This document shows positions 27,486 through 35,621 of a DNA stretch of 64,000 nt, one piece after another. Below the pieces are notes generated by a model that did no database searches, was not told the origin of the DNA, and saw only the letters and a program-made list of their open reading frames with translations. The position numbers and the translations under genes were made by a program. Source of the DNA: Kribbella sp. NBC_01245. GTDB lineage: Bacteria; Actinomycetota; Actinomycetes; Propionibacteriales; Kribbellaceae. The DNA lies in NCBI RefSeq assembly GCF_036226525.1, contig NZ_CP108487.1, positions 3,658,001 to 3,722,000 of the forward strand, written 5' to 3'. Position 1 is the stretch's first letter. The number at the start of each line of letters is the position of its first letter.

Positions 27486-28283
27486 ATGTCGCGTCTCCGT
27501 TCCGTGGTGCGGTGGGTCTTCCTGCGAGGACCCGCCGCGTTCTACCAGCTGGCCGATTCCAGGCCTGGACTGCTGTCTTTGCTGGCCGTGGTCGCGTTGG
27601 CCGCCGCCGGTGGCCTGGGCGCCGGCATCGGTGCGTTGATCGCACTGGCGACAGCGCGGCCTCTGTCACCAGCAGTCGACACCGGGGCGTTGGCCGCGAT
27701 TCTCGCGCTAACTGGCTGGTTCGGGATGTCAATTGTGGTGGTCGGCGTGCTTTGGGTTCGCGGAGTCACGCCGGCTGAGGCGGTCGCGGGGCAGCCCGCT
27801 GGGCGCCATGCTGCAGGATCGGCCCCTGGTTGGCGGCGGCGGGGGCAGCCGCTCGTCCCCGGGTCGTTGGTCGGCTTCTTTGCGATCGTGGCGGTGATAT
27901 TCGGCGCGGTGGGTGTGCATGCCTGGCAGGTGTCGCGACCGTGGTCCGAACCGACAGCTGTCGTCGATGGCGTGGTCGTCAACTTCCATGAGCCCGGGCT
28001 AATCGAGAAGGGGGCGGGCACCGTTGTCGTGCGCTACACAGTCGACGGCTCGTCGCACACTCTGGAGATCGACGCGGACACCGGCGGCCGTGTGATCAAA
28101 GTCGGCGACACGCTGCCGGTGGAATACGCCGTCAATCGACCAGCACGCGCCCGGGCCGTCTGGACCGTCGAAACCGCGCGCACCGATGCGCCGATCTGGG
28201 CTGGCCTGTCCGGTCTCTGTGCAGTCCTCGGCGCGGCCAGTGGAATCGCGTACCTCGTTGGACACCGACGGCGTCGTACCTGA
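27486..28283 (+). CDS. DUF3592-like membrane protein
   Basis: A 265-aa protein with about four membrane segments: LLSLLAVVALAAAGGLGAGI, GALAAILALTGWFGMSIVVV, LVGFFAIVAVIFGAVGVHAW and GLSGLCAVLGAASGIAYLVG. Between the third and fourth lies an extracytoplasmic beta domain (VVVRYTVDGSSHTLEIDADT, VIKVGDTLPVEYAVNRP) typical of DUF3592. Function unknown. ATG 27486 has no clear ribosome site. Confidence 0.7.
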   Translation: MSRLRSVVRWVFLRGPAAFYQLADSRPGLLSLLAVVALAAAGGLGAGIGALIALATARPLSPAVDTGALAAILALTGWFGMSIVVVGVLWVRGVTPAEAVAGQPAGRHAAGSAPGWRRRGQPLVPGSLVGFFAIVAVIFGAVGVHAWQVSRPWSEPTAVVDGVVVNFHEPGLIEKGAGTVVVRYTVDGSSHTLEIDADTGGRVIKVGDTLPVEYAVNRPARARAVWTVETARTDAPIWAGLSGLCAVLGAASGIAYLVGHRRRRT

Positions 28284-28345
28284 TGACGGACGCCGGGCGG
28301 CGGAGAGCAACAGCCTGCCTGGCCATCGGCGGTGGCGGAAGGTTT

Positions 28346-28413
28346 TTGCAGCAAGTTGCAAGAGGCAATGACCAGCAAGTCTTTCAGTTGTTGCCTCTAG
28401 CAACTTGTTGCAG
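28346..28413. promoter_or_regulatory. Large inverted repeat built from two GCAAC-NN-GTTGC-type sites
   Basis: A 23-nt left arm (28346-28368, starting TTGCAGCAAGTTGCAAGAGG) pairs with 28391-28413 at 20 of 23 positions across a 22-nt spacer. Each arm contains a 12-bp dyad, GCAGCAAGTTGC (left) or GCAACTTGTTGC (right, perfect). It lies 70 bp before the GTG at 28484. It may be a tandem operator or an RNA hairpin at the end of the DUF3592 gene. Confidence 0.6.
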
Positions 28414-28483
28414 GTATTGACAGTGCGGGGAGGGATCGGGGCTCGGTAGGTTCGCCGAGCCCGTTTCCGACCTGGGAGGCACT

Positions 28484-29323
28484 GTGCGCAGATTCACCCG
28501 GAAGGCAATCGTCGCCATCGCGGCGGCCCTTTTGGCATCGATACCGCTGACAGCCAAGGCCGTCGAAACCACACCACCTCCACCACCGGTCACGCAAGCG
28601 TCCGCCGCGGCGTACACCGTGAGCCCGGGCAGTTCGATCAACGTCAATGTCCGCAAGGTGATCTTGCCGGGCATGAAGGTCCAGATGTCGATCTCGCTGG
28701 GCAACTACAGCGCGACGCCGTCGCAGGCACAGATCAAGTTCAAGATCCGCTGTACCACCAAGGACTTCAGGTTCCTCACGGTCTATGGCAAAACCCAGAT
28801 CGTCACCGTGCCCGGCGATCCGGCCAACCCGCCCAAGGGTGGCAAGGACCTCAAGTCGGTCAGCGACGAGATCGAAGTTCCCGCTGAGTGCGCGTCGCAG
28901 AAGGACAGCGGCCCGATCACCCACGACGGCAGCTTCGTGGCCGAGATGGGTCCCGTCGGCGCGGAGTACATCGGTGTCAAAGACGCCTTCTTCCACGTCG
29001 GCCTGCCGTTCACCGTTACCTACTTCCGGGAGAACTTGGTCCTGCAGGACGGATTGGTTGCCGAGTCGCAGGCGCATCACACGCTGCCGCAGAAGTTCGA
29101 GGGCAACTTCGGCCTCGCGGGAATCAACATTCACGACCCGATCTACCTGCGCTGGTGGTGCTCCAGGGCAGGTGTTCCAGGCAACCACAGCAGCAAGGCC
29201 TTCGAGTACAACCAACTCTGGGAGACGTTCTTCAGGACCAATCCCAACGCGACCGCAGCACAGATCCTCGCCTATCGTGCGTCCATCCAGGGCCGGTACG
29301 TGTACACCTGCCCGAAGCCATAG
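28484..29323 (+). CDS. Secreted protein of unknown function
   Basis: A 279-aa exported protein starting at GTG 28484 with GGGAGG upstream. The signal is MRRFTRKAIVAIAAALLASI, cleaved near AKAVE, then a proline tract PPPPPV. Mature sequence includes YTVSPGSSINVNVRKVILPG, four cysteines (KIRCTTK, PAECASQ, RWWCSRA, YTCPKP) and an acidic middle. I do not recognise the family. A 14-nt gap separates it from the next gene, suggesting co-expression; a strong inverted repeat lies upstream. Confidence 0.7.
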   Translation: MRRFTRKAIVAIAAALLASIPLTAKAVETTPPPPPVTQASAAAYTVSPGSSINVNVRKVILPGMKVQMSISLGNYSATPSQAQIKFKIRCTTKDFRFLTVYGKTQIVTVPGDPANPPKGGKDLKSVSDEIEVPAECASQKDSGPITHDGSFVAEMGPVGAEYIGVKDAFFHVGLPFTVTYFRENLVLQDGLVAESQAHHTLPQKFEGNFGLAGINIHDPIYLRWWCSRAGVPGNHSSKAFEYNQLWETFFRTNPNATAAQILAYRASIQGRYVYTCPKP

Positions 29324-29337
29324 GAAGCAGAAAGCCG

Positions 29338-29823
29338 TTGCCGTACGAACTGCAGGCCAACTCAGACGCCGACGATCTGTGGGTCAAACCGAACTTCCCG
29401 GGCGCACCGGCACTCGGACCGTTCCTGAACGCCAACGGTCAAGAGCTCCACAAGCTAGTGGCCGACGGCAACCTCGAGCAGGTTGACTTCACACCACGGT
29501 TCGCGCGTACCAACGCCGGGTGGCGCATCGGGGACCTGTTGTGGACCACCTACTTCATGAAGATCGCGTCCCGACGGCTCATCGACGTGCTGGAGGCGAT
29601 CGAGGCCACCGGCTACCGATCGTTCCCTGTCGAGGTAGTGGACACCGACGGCTCTAGCCTCGGAGCCTTCGATGGCCTGGCAGTCCTCGACGCCGATCCC
29701 TCCCACGACCTGTACTTCTCCAATGGAGCACAGTTCTGGAGCTTCATCGCCTCCGACCGAGTCGTCGAAGCTCTCCGGGCGGCCGACGTCACCGGGCTGT
29801 CCATCAAGCCCGCCTGGCAGTAG
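29338..29823 (+). CDS. Cytosolic protein resembling immunity-type (Imm11/DUF1629-like) proteins
   Basis: A 161-aa frame beginning at TTG 29338 (LPYELQANSDADDLWVKPN), 14 nt after the secreted-protein gene, with GGAAG upstream. The frame is open further upstream, but there it overlaps the previous gene. It has no signal or membrane segment. The pattern ASRRLIDVLEAIEATGYRSF followed by PVEVVDTDGSSLG and ASDRVVEALRAADVTGLSI recalls DUF1629/Imm11 immunity proteins. If so, the preceding secreted protein could be its partner. Both points are tentative. Confidence 0.55.
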   Translation: MPYELQANSDADDLWVKPNFPGAPALGPFLNANGQELHKLVADGNLEQVDFTPRFARTNAGWRIGDLLWTTYFMKIASRRLIDVLEAIEATGYRSFPVEVVDTDGSSLGAFDGLAVLDADPSHDLYFSNGAQFWSFIASDRVVEALRAADVTGLSIKPAWQ

Positions 29824-29828
29824 TCCGA

Positions 29829-29859
29829 GGGCGGCGCAGACACCGTGTCTGCGCCGCCC
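29829..29859 (+). terminator. Near-gapless terminator palindrome
   Basis: GGGCGGCGCAGACAC and GTGTCTGCGCCGCCC form a perfect 15-bp stem separated by a single C, 6 nt after the stop of the 29338 gene. Confidence 0.85.
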
Positions 29860-29867
29860 CACCAAGT

Positions 29868-29883
29868 CTGCAGCAAGGTGCAA
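29868..29883. promoter_or_regulatory. CTGCAGCAAGGTGCAA motif upstream of a secreted-protein gene
   Basis: It matches the left-arm core at 28346 in 14 of 16 positions and lies 64 bp upstream of the ATG at 29947. Related copies precede the genes at 28484 and 24110. Confidence 0.4.
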
Positions 29884-29946
29884 AACGTTGGCGTGCCGCC
29901 GCCGACTGCTACTAACTTCGGCCTCTCGTTCGAACCTAGGAGAGCT

Positions 29947-30324
29947 ATGCGCAGACTTCACACCGCCGCCGGCATCGCCGTGGCATCCACCATCCTGCTC
30001 GGCACCGCACTCCCGGCCATGGCCGGCACGACGGACCGCGAAATCGAGCTGAATTGGCCGGGCGTGGGCGGCTCGTTCAACCTCACCGACAAGGACATCG
30101 CGGTCGGCGACGAGGCTTGTGACGACGACTCCGTCTACGCGCAGTGGAAGACCATTCCCGGCAACACCATCATGATCAGAAACAACGACGGATGCAACGG
30201 CCCCTGGAAACACGGGTCGGTGCCAATGGGTGACGGCACCTGGGTGTACTGGCGAATTTGCGTGGACAAATCATGGCCGACCAGCGACTCGTGCACTGGG
30301 TGGGACAGCGGGGTGGTGGGCTGA
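29947..30324 (+). CDS. Small secreted protein of unknown function
   Basis: A 125-aa exported protein. The signal is MRRLHTAAGIAVASTILLGT, cleaved near PAMAGT. The short mature part has four cysteines (DEACDDD, DGCNGPW, RICVDK, DSCTGW), a lysine/tryptophan-rich C-terminal half and a WVYWRICVDK block. It could be a compact disulfide-bonded extracellular protein. ATG 29947 follows TAGGAGAG. I do not recognise a family. Confidence 0.65.
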   Translation: MRRLHTAAGIAVASTILLGTALPAMAGTTDREIELNWPGVGGSFNLTDKDIAVGDEACDDDSVYAQWKTIPGNTIMIRNNDGCNGPWKHGSVPMGDGTWVYWRICVDKSWPTSDSCTGWDSGVVG

Positions 30325-30381
30325 TCCAACGATCGCCTGACGAACGCTGAGGAAGCCTGCCCGCCTTGGCCGCGGAACGCC

Positions 30382-30427
30382 CGGCACCACTGCCCGGTCT
30401 TCTTTCGAAGGCTGAGCAGTGGTGCCG
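30382..30427 (+). terminator. Terminator hairpin after the small secreted-protein gene
   Basis: A 12-bp perfect stem CGGCACCACTGC/GCAGTGGTGCCG lies about 60 nt after the stop. Confidence 0.65.
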
Positions 30428-30479
30428 AGCCAGCGATTCTGCATAAGTGGGTTATATAGGTTGCTGATAGAGTTGGTGC

Positions 30480-30965
30480 ATGTCTCCGAGTAAGTCGACG
30501 GCCGGTCTGGATGTTGGGGCGTTGGGGCTTGCTATGGAGGAGTTCACGGCGGTGTTCATTCGGCTGGCGTCGGTGGAGCAGAGGAGCTTCACCACGTTGG
30601 GTGTTCTGCACACGTTGGCGACACGCGGGCCGATGCGGCTGTCGGAGCTGACGGCTAGCGAGCGGGTCACGCAGCCGGCGATGACGCAGCTCGTAACCCG
30701 GCTCGAGCGGGACGGGCTGGCCGTGCGGTCGCCGGACCCGTCGGACGGCCGGGCGGTGCTGGTGCAGATCACGCCCGCCGGCGCCGAGGCGGTCGAGTCG
30801 CGGCGACAGGAGCGCATCGGCCGCCTGGCCGCCCTGGTCGACCAGCTCGACCCGCGGCATCGGCGAGCACTCGCCGCATCGCTGCCCGCCTTCCTCGAAA
30901 TGGCCCGGCTCGCCGCCCAACCAAGCAACCAGCCGAACCCCACCCAGCAAGGAACCACGTCATGA
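30480..30965 (+). CDS. MarR-family transcriptional regulator
   Basis: A 161-aa winged-helix regulator. The core (about 25-140) is canonical: SFTTLGVLHTLATRGPMRLS, SELTASERVTQPAMTQLVTR as recognition region, and the wing DGLAVRSPDPSDGRAVLVQI. The upstream DNA (about 30443-30462) is AT-rich (ATAAGTGGGTTATATA) and could hold the promoter and an operator. MarR proteins usually repress their own gene and a neighbour in response to small aromatics, so the following epoxide hydrolase gene is the likely target. The stop lies inside a 26-bp tandem duplication at the junction to that gene. Confidence 0.9.
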   Translation: MSPSKSTAGLDVGALGLAMEEFTAVFIRLASVEQRSFTTLGVLHTLATRGPMRLSELTASERVTQPAMTQLVTRLERDGLAVRSPDPSDGRAVLVQITPAGAEAVESRRQERIGRLAALVDQLDPRHRRALAASLPAFLEMARLAAQPSNQPNPTQQGTTS

Positions 30966-30992
30966 CCACCCAGCAGGGGACCACGCCATGAC
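30941..30992. repeat. 26-bp tandem duplication at the marR/epoxide hydrolase junction
   Basis: 30941-30966 and 30967-30992 match at 23 of 26 positions (unit begins CACCCAGCAAGGAACCACGT). Each copy carries CATGAC. The first ATG overlaps the marR stop and opens a 9-codon dead-end frame; the second ATG starts the epoxide hydrolase. Confidence 0.85.
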
Positions 30993-32223
30993 CACTCGGC
31001 ACGACTTCCCCCTGGAGCCCACACCGATCCAGGTTGCCGACGAAGTGCTCGACGACCTGCGCGCCCGGCTCACCCTGACCCGTCCGCCGTTGGACGAGGA
31101 CAACGAGGACTGGTCGTACGGCGTCCCGGCCGGCTATCTCGGTGAGCTGGTCGCCTACTGGCGGGACGGGTACGACTGGCGCAAGGCCGAGGCCGCGATC
31201 AACGCCTACGAGCACTACCAGGTGGGCGTCGCCGGTGTCCCGGTGCACTTCATGCGCAAGCCCGGTCGCGGCCCCAGCCCGATCCCGTTGATTCTCACCC
31301 ACGGCTGGCCATGGACGTTCTGGCACTGGTCGAAGGTGATCGACCCGCTCGCCGACCCGGCCGCGTTCGGCGGCGACCCCGCCGACGCGTTCGACGTCAT
31401 CGTGCCGTCGCTGCCCGGCTTCGGATTCCCCGGCCCGCTCACCGGCTTCCCGGACGTCAACTTCTGGAAGGTCGCCGACCTCTGGCACACCCTGATGACC
31501 GAGACGCTGGGATACCAGAAGTACGCCGCCGGTGGCTGCGACATCGGCGGGATCGTCTCCAGCCAGCTCGGCCACAAGTACGCCGACGAGCTGTACGGCA
31601 TCCACATCGGCTCCGGGCTGCCGCTCGACTTCTTCACCGGCCCGCGCGCCTGGGACCTCGCCCGGAACCGTCCCCTCACCGGTGACGAGCCCACCGACGT
31701 CCGCGCCCGCATCATCGAGCTGGACCACCGCTCGGCGTCCCACCTCGCCGTGCACATGCTCGACGGCGCCACCCTCGCCCACGGGCTGAGCGACTCACCC
31801 GCCGGACTGCTCGCCTGGCTGCTGGAACGCTGGAACGCCTGGAGCGACAACGGCGGCGACCTCGAGTCCGTCTTCACCAAGGACGACCTGCTCACCCACG
31901 CCACGATCTACTGGGCGAACAACTCCATCGCCACGTCGATGCGGTACTACGCCAACGCCAACCGCTACCCCTGGTCCCCGGCCCACAGTCGTACGCCGGT
32001 CGTGCAGGCCCCGGTCGGCCTGACCTTCGTCGCGTACGAGAACCCACCTGGCATCACCACCGCCGACGAGCGCGTCCAGGCGTTCAAGTCCGGACCGCAG
32101 GCCGCCTGGTTCAACCACGTCAACGTCAACGCCCACGACCACGGCGGCCACTTCATCCCCTGGGAGAACCCCGACGCCTGGGTCAGCGACCTACGCCGCA
32201 CCTTCCACGACTACCGGTCCTGA
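30988..32223 (+). CDS. Epoxide hydrolase (alpha/beta-hydrolase with N-terminal EHN domain)
   Basis: A 411-aa enzyme of the microsomal-type epoxide hydrolase family. The N-terminal EHN domain spans about 1-110 (DFPLEPTPIQVADEVLDDLR, LTRPPLDEDNEDWSYG). The fold continues with the oxyanion HGWP (105-108) and the nucleophile Asp185 in GGCDIGG. The acid lies later in the lid-to-core region, and the catalytic His is in HDHGGHFIPWE near the C-terminus. Such enzymes open epoxides to diols via an ester intermediate. It sits directly after a MarR gene, so induction by an aromatic or epoxide-like compound is plausible; the substrate is unknown. Confidence 0.9.
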   Translation: MTTRHDFPLEPTPIQVADEVLDDLRARLTLTRPPLDEDNEDWSYGVPAGYLGELVAYWRDGYDWRKAEAAINAYEHYQVGVAGVPVHFMRKPGRGPSPIPLILTHGWPWTFWHWSKVIDPLADPAAFGGDPADAFDVIVPSLPGFGFPGPLTGFPDVNFWKVADLWHTLMTETLGYQKYAAGGCDIGGIVSSQLGHKYADELYGIHIGSGLPLDFFTGPRAWDLARNRPLTGDEPTDVRARIIELDHRSASHLAVHMLDGATLAHGLSDSPAGLLAWLLERWNAWSDNGGDLESVFTKDDLLTHATIYWANNSIATSMRYYANANRYPWSPAHSRTPVVQAPVGLTFVAYENPPGITTADERVQAFKSGPQAAWFNHVNVNAHDHGGHFIPWENPDAWVSDLRRTFHDYRS

Positions 32224-32237
32224 ACTAGTACGACGTG

Positions 32238-33218
32238 TTAGTCCCCCAAGGCGCGGGCGATGGGCCAGGCGCCAGGAGAGGTGTTGGAGAGCACGGTGCA
32301 AGTGGTGCCGGTGTGCGGGTCGTGGGTGGACTTGAACGACGCGCCGGCGTCGTACCCGACCAGCATCGCCGTGTCGGTGCTCTCGTGCAGCCAGAAGCCG
32401 AGACCGTAACGCTTGGATTCCTGGGGTACGTCGCAGCGTGGCCGTACAACCTCATCGACGGAATCCACGATCTCGCCGGCGAAAAGCGCGCGCCAGAAGG
32501 TGGAGATATCGGCGGCAGTGGTGTGGATGCCGCCATCGCCGTTGGCCAGCACCGGCAGGTGGAAGATGTTGGAGCGGTCCACCCCGTCCAATGGCAGGTA
32601 ACCCACGGCCGCGTCAGCGGGTAGCTCGTCGCCGCGGAGGAAGTCGGTTCTGGTCATGCCGGCCGGGCGGAGCACCCGCTCCCGAACCAGGTCGTGGTAA
32701 CCGACGCCGCTGGCCCGCTCCGCCAGCAGCGCGAGGACCACGAAACCACCATTGCAGTAGCCGAACCGCTCACCGGCCCGGAACTTGGTGGGATGCCCGT
32801 CCAGCAGAGGCAGGAAAGCCTCGGTGGTAGTCAGCTCGTGGGCCGCGCCCATGAAGTAGTCGGTGATCTCGGTGTCGGCCTCTTCGTCCAGGTAGTCACC
32901 GATGCCAGAGGTGTGCGTGAGTAGATGTTCGACGGTCACGTCGTCCGCGATCAGCGGAAGATCCTTGCCGAGCAGGGATCGAGCGGTGGTGCCCAACTCC
33001 AGCACCCCCTCACGCACCAGCGAGAGGACAGCCAGGGCGGTGAACCCTTTGCTGCCGCTGGCGATGCCGAACCTCGTGTCCAGGGAGTTGGGAACGCCGT
33101 ACGTGCGGTTGGCCAGCCCGTAAGCCTTCGCGAACTCGATCTCGCCGGCCCGGTCGATCCAGACCACACCAGAGAAGCCGGTCTCCCCAGCGATCTTGTC
33201 AATATCCCCCTGCGCCAT
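32238..33218 (-). CDS. Serine hydrolase of the class C beta-lactamase/penicillin-binding fold
   Basis: A 326-aa protein without signal peptide. Active-site motifs are SGSK (nucleophile Ser54, Lys57), YCN (YxN type, near residue 176), and HTSGIGDY near residue 108. The length and motifs match the beta-lactamase-related (DD-peptidase or esterase) family. Lack of an export signal suggests a cytosolic esterase or amidase rather than drug resistance. It is convergent with the epoxide hydrolase gene, 14 nt apart. Confidence 0.88.
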   Translation of the reverse strand: MAQGDIDKIAGETGFSGVVWIDRAGEIEFAKAYGLANRTYGVPNSLDTRFGIASGSKGFTALAVLSLVREGVLELGTTARSLLGKDLPLIADDVTVEHLLTHTSGIGDYLDEEADTEITDYFMGAAHELTTTEAFLPLLDGHPTKFRAGERFGYCNGGFVVLALLAERASGVGYHDLVRERVLRPAGMTRTDFLRGDELPADAAVGYLPLDGVDRSNIFHLPVLANGDGGIHTTAADISTFWRALFAGEIVDSVDEVVRPRCDVPQESKRYGLGFWLHESTDTAMLVGYDAGASFKSTHDPHTGTTCTVLSNTSPGAWPIARALGD

Positions 33219-33303
33219 TGCCGCAGATTAACCCAGCCTCGCCCCAATGCCGACCCTATTTATGGGGCGAGCGCCCGGCGCTACACCAGGACATGATCGA
33301 CCA

Positions 33304-33346
33304 GGACGGACACCACCACCTCCCGGCGTAGTGGTGGTGTCCGTCC
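33304..33346 (-). terminator. Terminator of the secreted-protein gene at 33356
   Basis: A perfect 16-bp stem GGACGGACACCACCAC/GTGGTGGTGTCCGTCC with an 11-nt loop lies 9 nt after the stop. Confidence 0.85.
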
Positions 33347-33355
33347 CTTACTGCG

Positions 33356-34243
33356 TTAGTAGGCCTCTGCCGTCCAGCCGACGAGGCCGAGGGAGCCGCC
33401 CTTGATGTCGGTTCCGACGCCGTCGGTCTTGTTCGCGTCGAAGTGGATGGACGCTCTGCCGGCGGCGGTGATTCCGAGCAGCGGGCGACCGTTGGGGTGT
33501 GAGTCGCACCATCCCGTGTTGAGACTGGCAAGGGATGCCCAACCACTCGTCCGCAACACCTTCGGGGTGATCCTTGCCGGGGTGGCGTAGTTGATCCGCC
33601 ACTCCTTGAGCTCCCCGTTGGCCTTCGTACCGAGCAGCACGTCCACGGCGGTACTGCCCGTTCCCGCGGTGCGCTGGTACGCCAAAGTGCGGACCGTGTC
33701 CCAGCCGACGCCGCTCAACTTCACCGGCGCCGACATCGTTGGCTGACCGTCGGAGAAGGCGAACTTGTAGCGATAGAGCGAGGTGCCGGCGACGCGATAC
33801 ACGTACGGCCACGCCATCTCGAGGTGCCGGGTGCCGGCGAACCCCGATTTGACGCGTGTGAGTTTGTGCTCCGTGACCTTCCAGACGCCGTCGGTCCGCG
33901 TGACCACGCGCTTCAGCAGGTAGACGTTCCCATCGGTCGGGTGTGCCACCAGACTGCTCGCCGCGCGCGAGTCCGCGCCACCGGATTCGAGGAACGTCAC
34001 AACTGCTGATGGGACCCAGCCGAGTTTGTCGCCGGAGATCGCCTGGGTGCCGGTCTTCCTGGCGGAGTAGCTGTAGGTGAGACGTTGTCCATCGGAGCGG
34101 TACGCAGTCGTGTAGACGCTGCAATCCGCCGGTACGTCGCTGAGGGCCGCGGTCGCCGGGCGAGCGGTCACGACGACTCCGGTCACAAGTCCGGCCGCGA
34201 CAACGGTCAACGCCGTCGCGGCGGCCAGGATGGATTTACGCAT
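33356..34243 (-). CDS. Secreted beta-rich protein, possibly tachylectin-like
   Basis: A 295-aa exported protein with signal MRKSILAAATALTVVAAGLV, cleaved near ATAALS. GGAGG lies 10 nt before ATG 34243; the frame extends far upstream, but without signal or homology. The mature chain has repeated WxxVRxLxYxRT and VYRVAGTSLYRYKF-like blades, reminiscent of tachylectin or propeller-type sugar-binding proteins. Examples are GNVYLLKRVVTRTDGVWKVT, GWDTVRTLAYQRTAGTGSTA and GRPLLGITAAGRASIHFDAN. Two cysteines (DCSVYTT, GWCDSHP). Sugar binding is a guess; no enzyme motif is present. Confidence 0.7.
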   Translation of the reverse strand: MRKSILAAATALTVVAAGLVTGVVVTARPATAALSDVPADCSVYTTAYRSDGQRLTYSYSARKTGTQAISGDKLGWVPSAVVTFLESGGADSRAASSLVAHPTDGNVYLLKRVVTRTDGVWKVTEHKLTRVKSGFAGTRHLEMAWPYVYRVAGTSLYRYKFAFSDGQPTMSAPVKLSGVGWDTVRTLAYQRTAGTGSTAVDVLLGTKANGELKEWRINYATPARITPKVLRTSGWASLASLNTGWCDSHPNGRPLLGITAAGRASIHFDANKTDGVGTDIKGGSLGLVGWTAEAY

Positions 34244-34377
34244 AAGGGGAGATCCTCCACGGGATATCGAGTTCGGGTGCAAGGTGGATTCTGCGGATCT
34301 CCACCGGCGCGCGACTGCCCGTACTCCGCCCGTACCCCGCGGGCGTTGAGCCGGGGCTTTGCGGGTACTGGATAGAC

Positions 34378-34992
34378 GTGGCCGTTTACGGGGTTGTTTG
34401 GCGTGCGGTGTGCTGGCTGCTGGGCGCAGTCGGCGTTCCGCTTGCGTGCATCGCGTTGCCGCTGGATGGGGTGGTGGCGATCGTGGTGCTTGCCATCGTG
34501 GTGGGCGGGACCACGGCTGCTGGCCATTGGTCGGTGATCTCCGCGACCAACCCATCGCCGGGGCTGGCGCGATCCGCAGTGTTTGGAGTTGCGGCCTGTA
34601 CGGCGGTGCTGGCCATCGCCGGGTTCGCCGTCCTCTTGGGTGTGGGCGTCGTGGGTCTGGTGTTGCTCGTCGGGATGACGTCACCGCAGGCGATCGGATG
34701 GTGCGGCCGGCTGCGGGGCACTTCATCGGCAAAGGCAAAGGTCCAGGCCGATCGGCCGTCGAAGGACACGAGGACGAGTACGACGAGTACCAGCGAGCTT
34801 TGCCGGCAATGGCAAGCGACGTACGACGCCCTCCGGCGCGCGGAGTCACCCGAGGCGAGGCTGCGCATCGTCCAAGCGCGCCAGCGCTGTTTGGACGAGC
34901 TCGAACGCCGCGATCCCGACGGCCTGCACGCGTGGCTGGAATCGAATGCCAGCGCCGCCGGCGACCCCAGCCGGTTCCTCGCCGGGAGCTGA
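34378..34992 (+). CDS. Membrane protein of unknown function
   Basis: A 204-aa frame starting at GTG 34378 (VAVYGVVWRAVCWLLGAVGV). Three or four hydrophobic helices fill the first 100 residues. A cytosolic tail follows, with KAKVQADRPSKDTRTSTTST and a helical SELCRQWQATYDALRRAESP, ARLRIVQARQRCLDELERRD segment. The tail resembles a small helical domain found behind membrane anchors. Weak ribosome site, so the start is unsure. It is divergent from the secreted-protein gene at 34243. Confidence 0.6.
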   Translation: MAVYGVVWRAVCWLLGAVGVPLACIALPLDGVVAIVVLAIVVGGTTAAGHWSVISATNPSPGLARSAVFGVAACTAVLAIAGFAVLLGVGVVGLVLLVGMTSPQAIGWCGRLRGTSSAKAKVQADRPSKDTRTSTTSTSELCRQWQATYDALRRAESPEARLRIVQARQRCLDELERRDPDGLHAWLESNASAAGDPSRFLAGS

Positions 34993-35011
34993 CCCGGGAG
35001 CTGACCCGGCC

Positions 35012-35052
35012 GCTCACCGGCACCTGACGGACATCACCAGGTGCCGGTGAGC
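35012..35052. terminator. Bidirectional terminator
   Basis: A perfect 15-bp stem GCTCACCGGCACCTG/CAGGTGCCGGTGAGC with an 11-nt loop lies between two convergent genes (ends 34992 and 35061). Confidence 0.85.
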
Positions 35053-35060
35053 AGCGAAGG

Positions 35061-35522
35061 TCAGGGCTGAACAGTGGTCGTCGTGCTGACGGTTCGGCCC
35101 AGAGCCAAGCCCAGCAAGACCATGCCGGCGCCGAGGCCCAGGTGGAGCCAGTTGTCGGCGGTGTTCAGCGGGACGAAGTTCGCCGCGCTGGACTCGTCGA
35201 TCACAAGACCGTAGACCCACAACAGCAGGTACACGATGCCGCCGCCGATCAGGAAGCCGCGAGCGCCCGACGCGGTACGGGCCAGCACCAGGCCGGCGAC
35301 GCCGAAGAGCAGGTGGACGATGTTGTGCAGGATCGACACCTGGAAGACCCCGAGCAGCATCGCGTCGGAGTCATGGCCGGCGAACATCATCGAGTCGTAA
35401 TCCGTGGTGATCCCCGGAATGAACCCGACGACTCCGACGGCTAGGAACACGACCGCCACTGCCAGCGCGGTCTTCTGCACCGCCGTGGCGGTCATCGAGC
35501 TTGCGTTGGTCTGCGACATCAT
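35061..35522 (-). CDS. DUF4383 membrane protein
   Basis: A 153-aa protein with four membrane helices: KTALAVAVVFLAVGVVGFIP, GVFQVSILHNIVHLLFGVAG, GFLIGGGIVYLLLWVYGLV and NWLHLGLGAGMVLLGLALG. HNIVHLLFG and ADNWLHLGLG are typical DUF4383 blocks. Function unknown in the family. Start at ATG 35522 or the next codon; a ribosome-site-like AGGAGG lies upstream. Confidence 0.85.
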   Translation of the reverse strand: MMSQTNASSMTATAVQKTALAVAVVFLAVGVVGFIPGITTDYDSMMFAGHDSDAMLLGVFQVSILHNIVHLLFGVAGLVLARTASGARGFLIGGGIVYLLLWVYGLVIDESSAANFVPLNTADNWLHLGLGAGMVLLGLALGRTVSTTTTVQP

Positions 35523-35621
35523 CGCGACCTCCTGAAGGATCCGTCCCGATGGAACGGAGGTGGATTATGCACGCATCCGGTACCCACAGTCGCCGCTTGT
35601 CATGCCGCCTCTCACGCAGCG

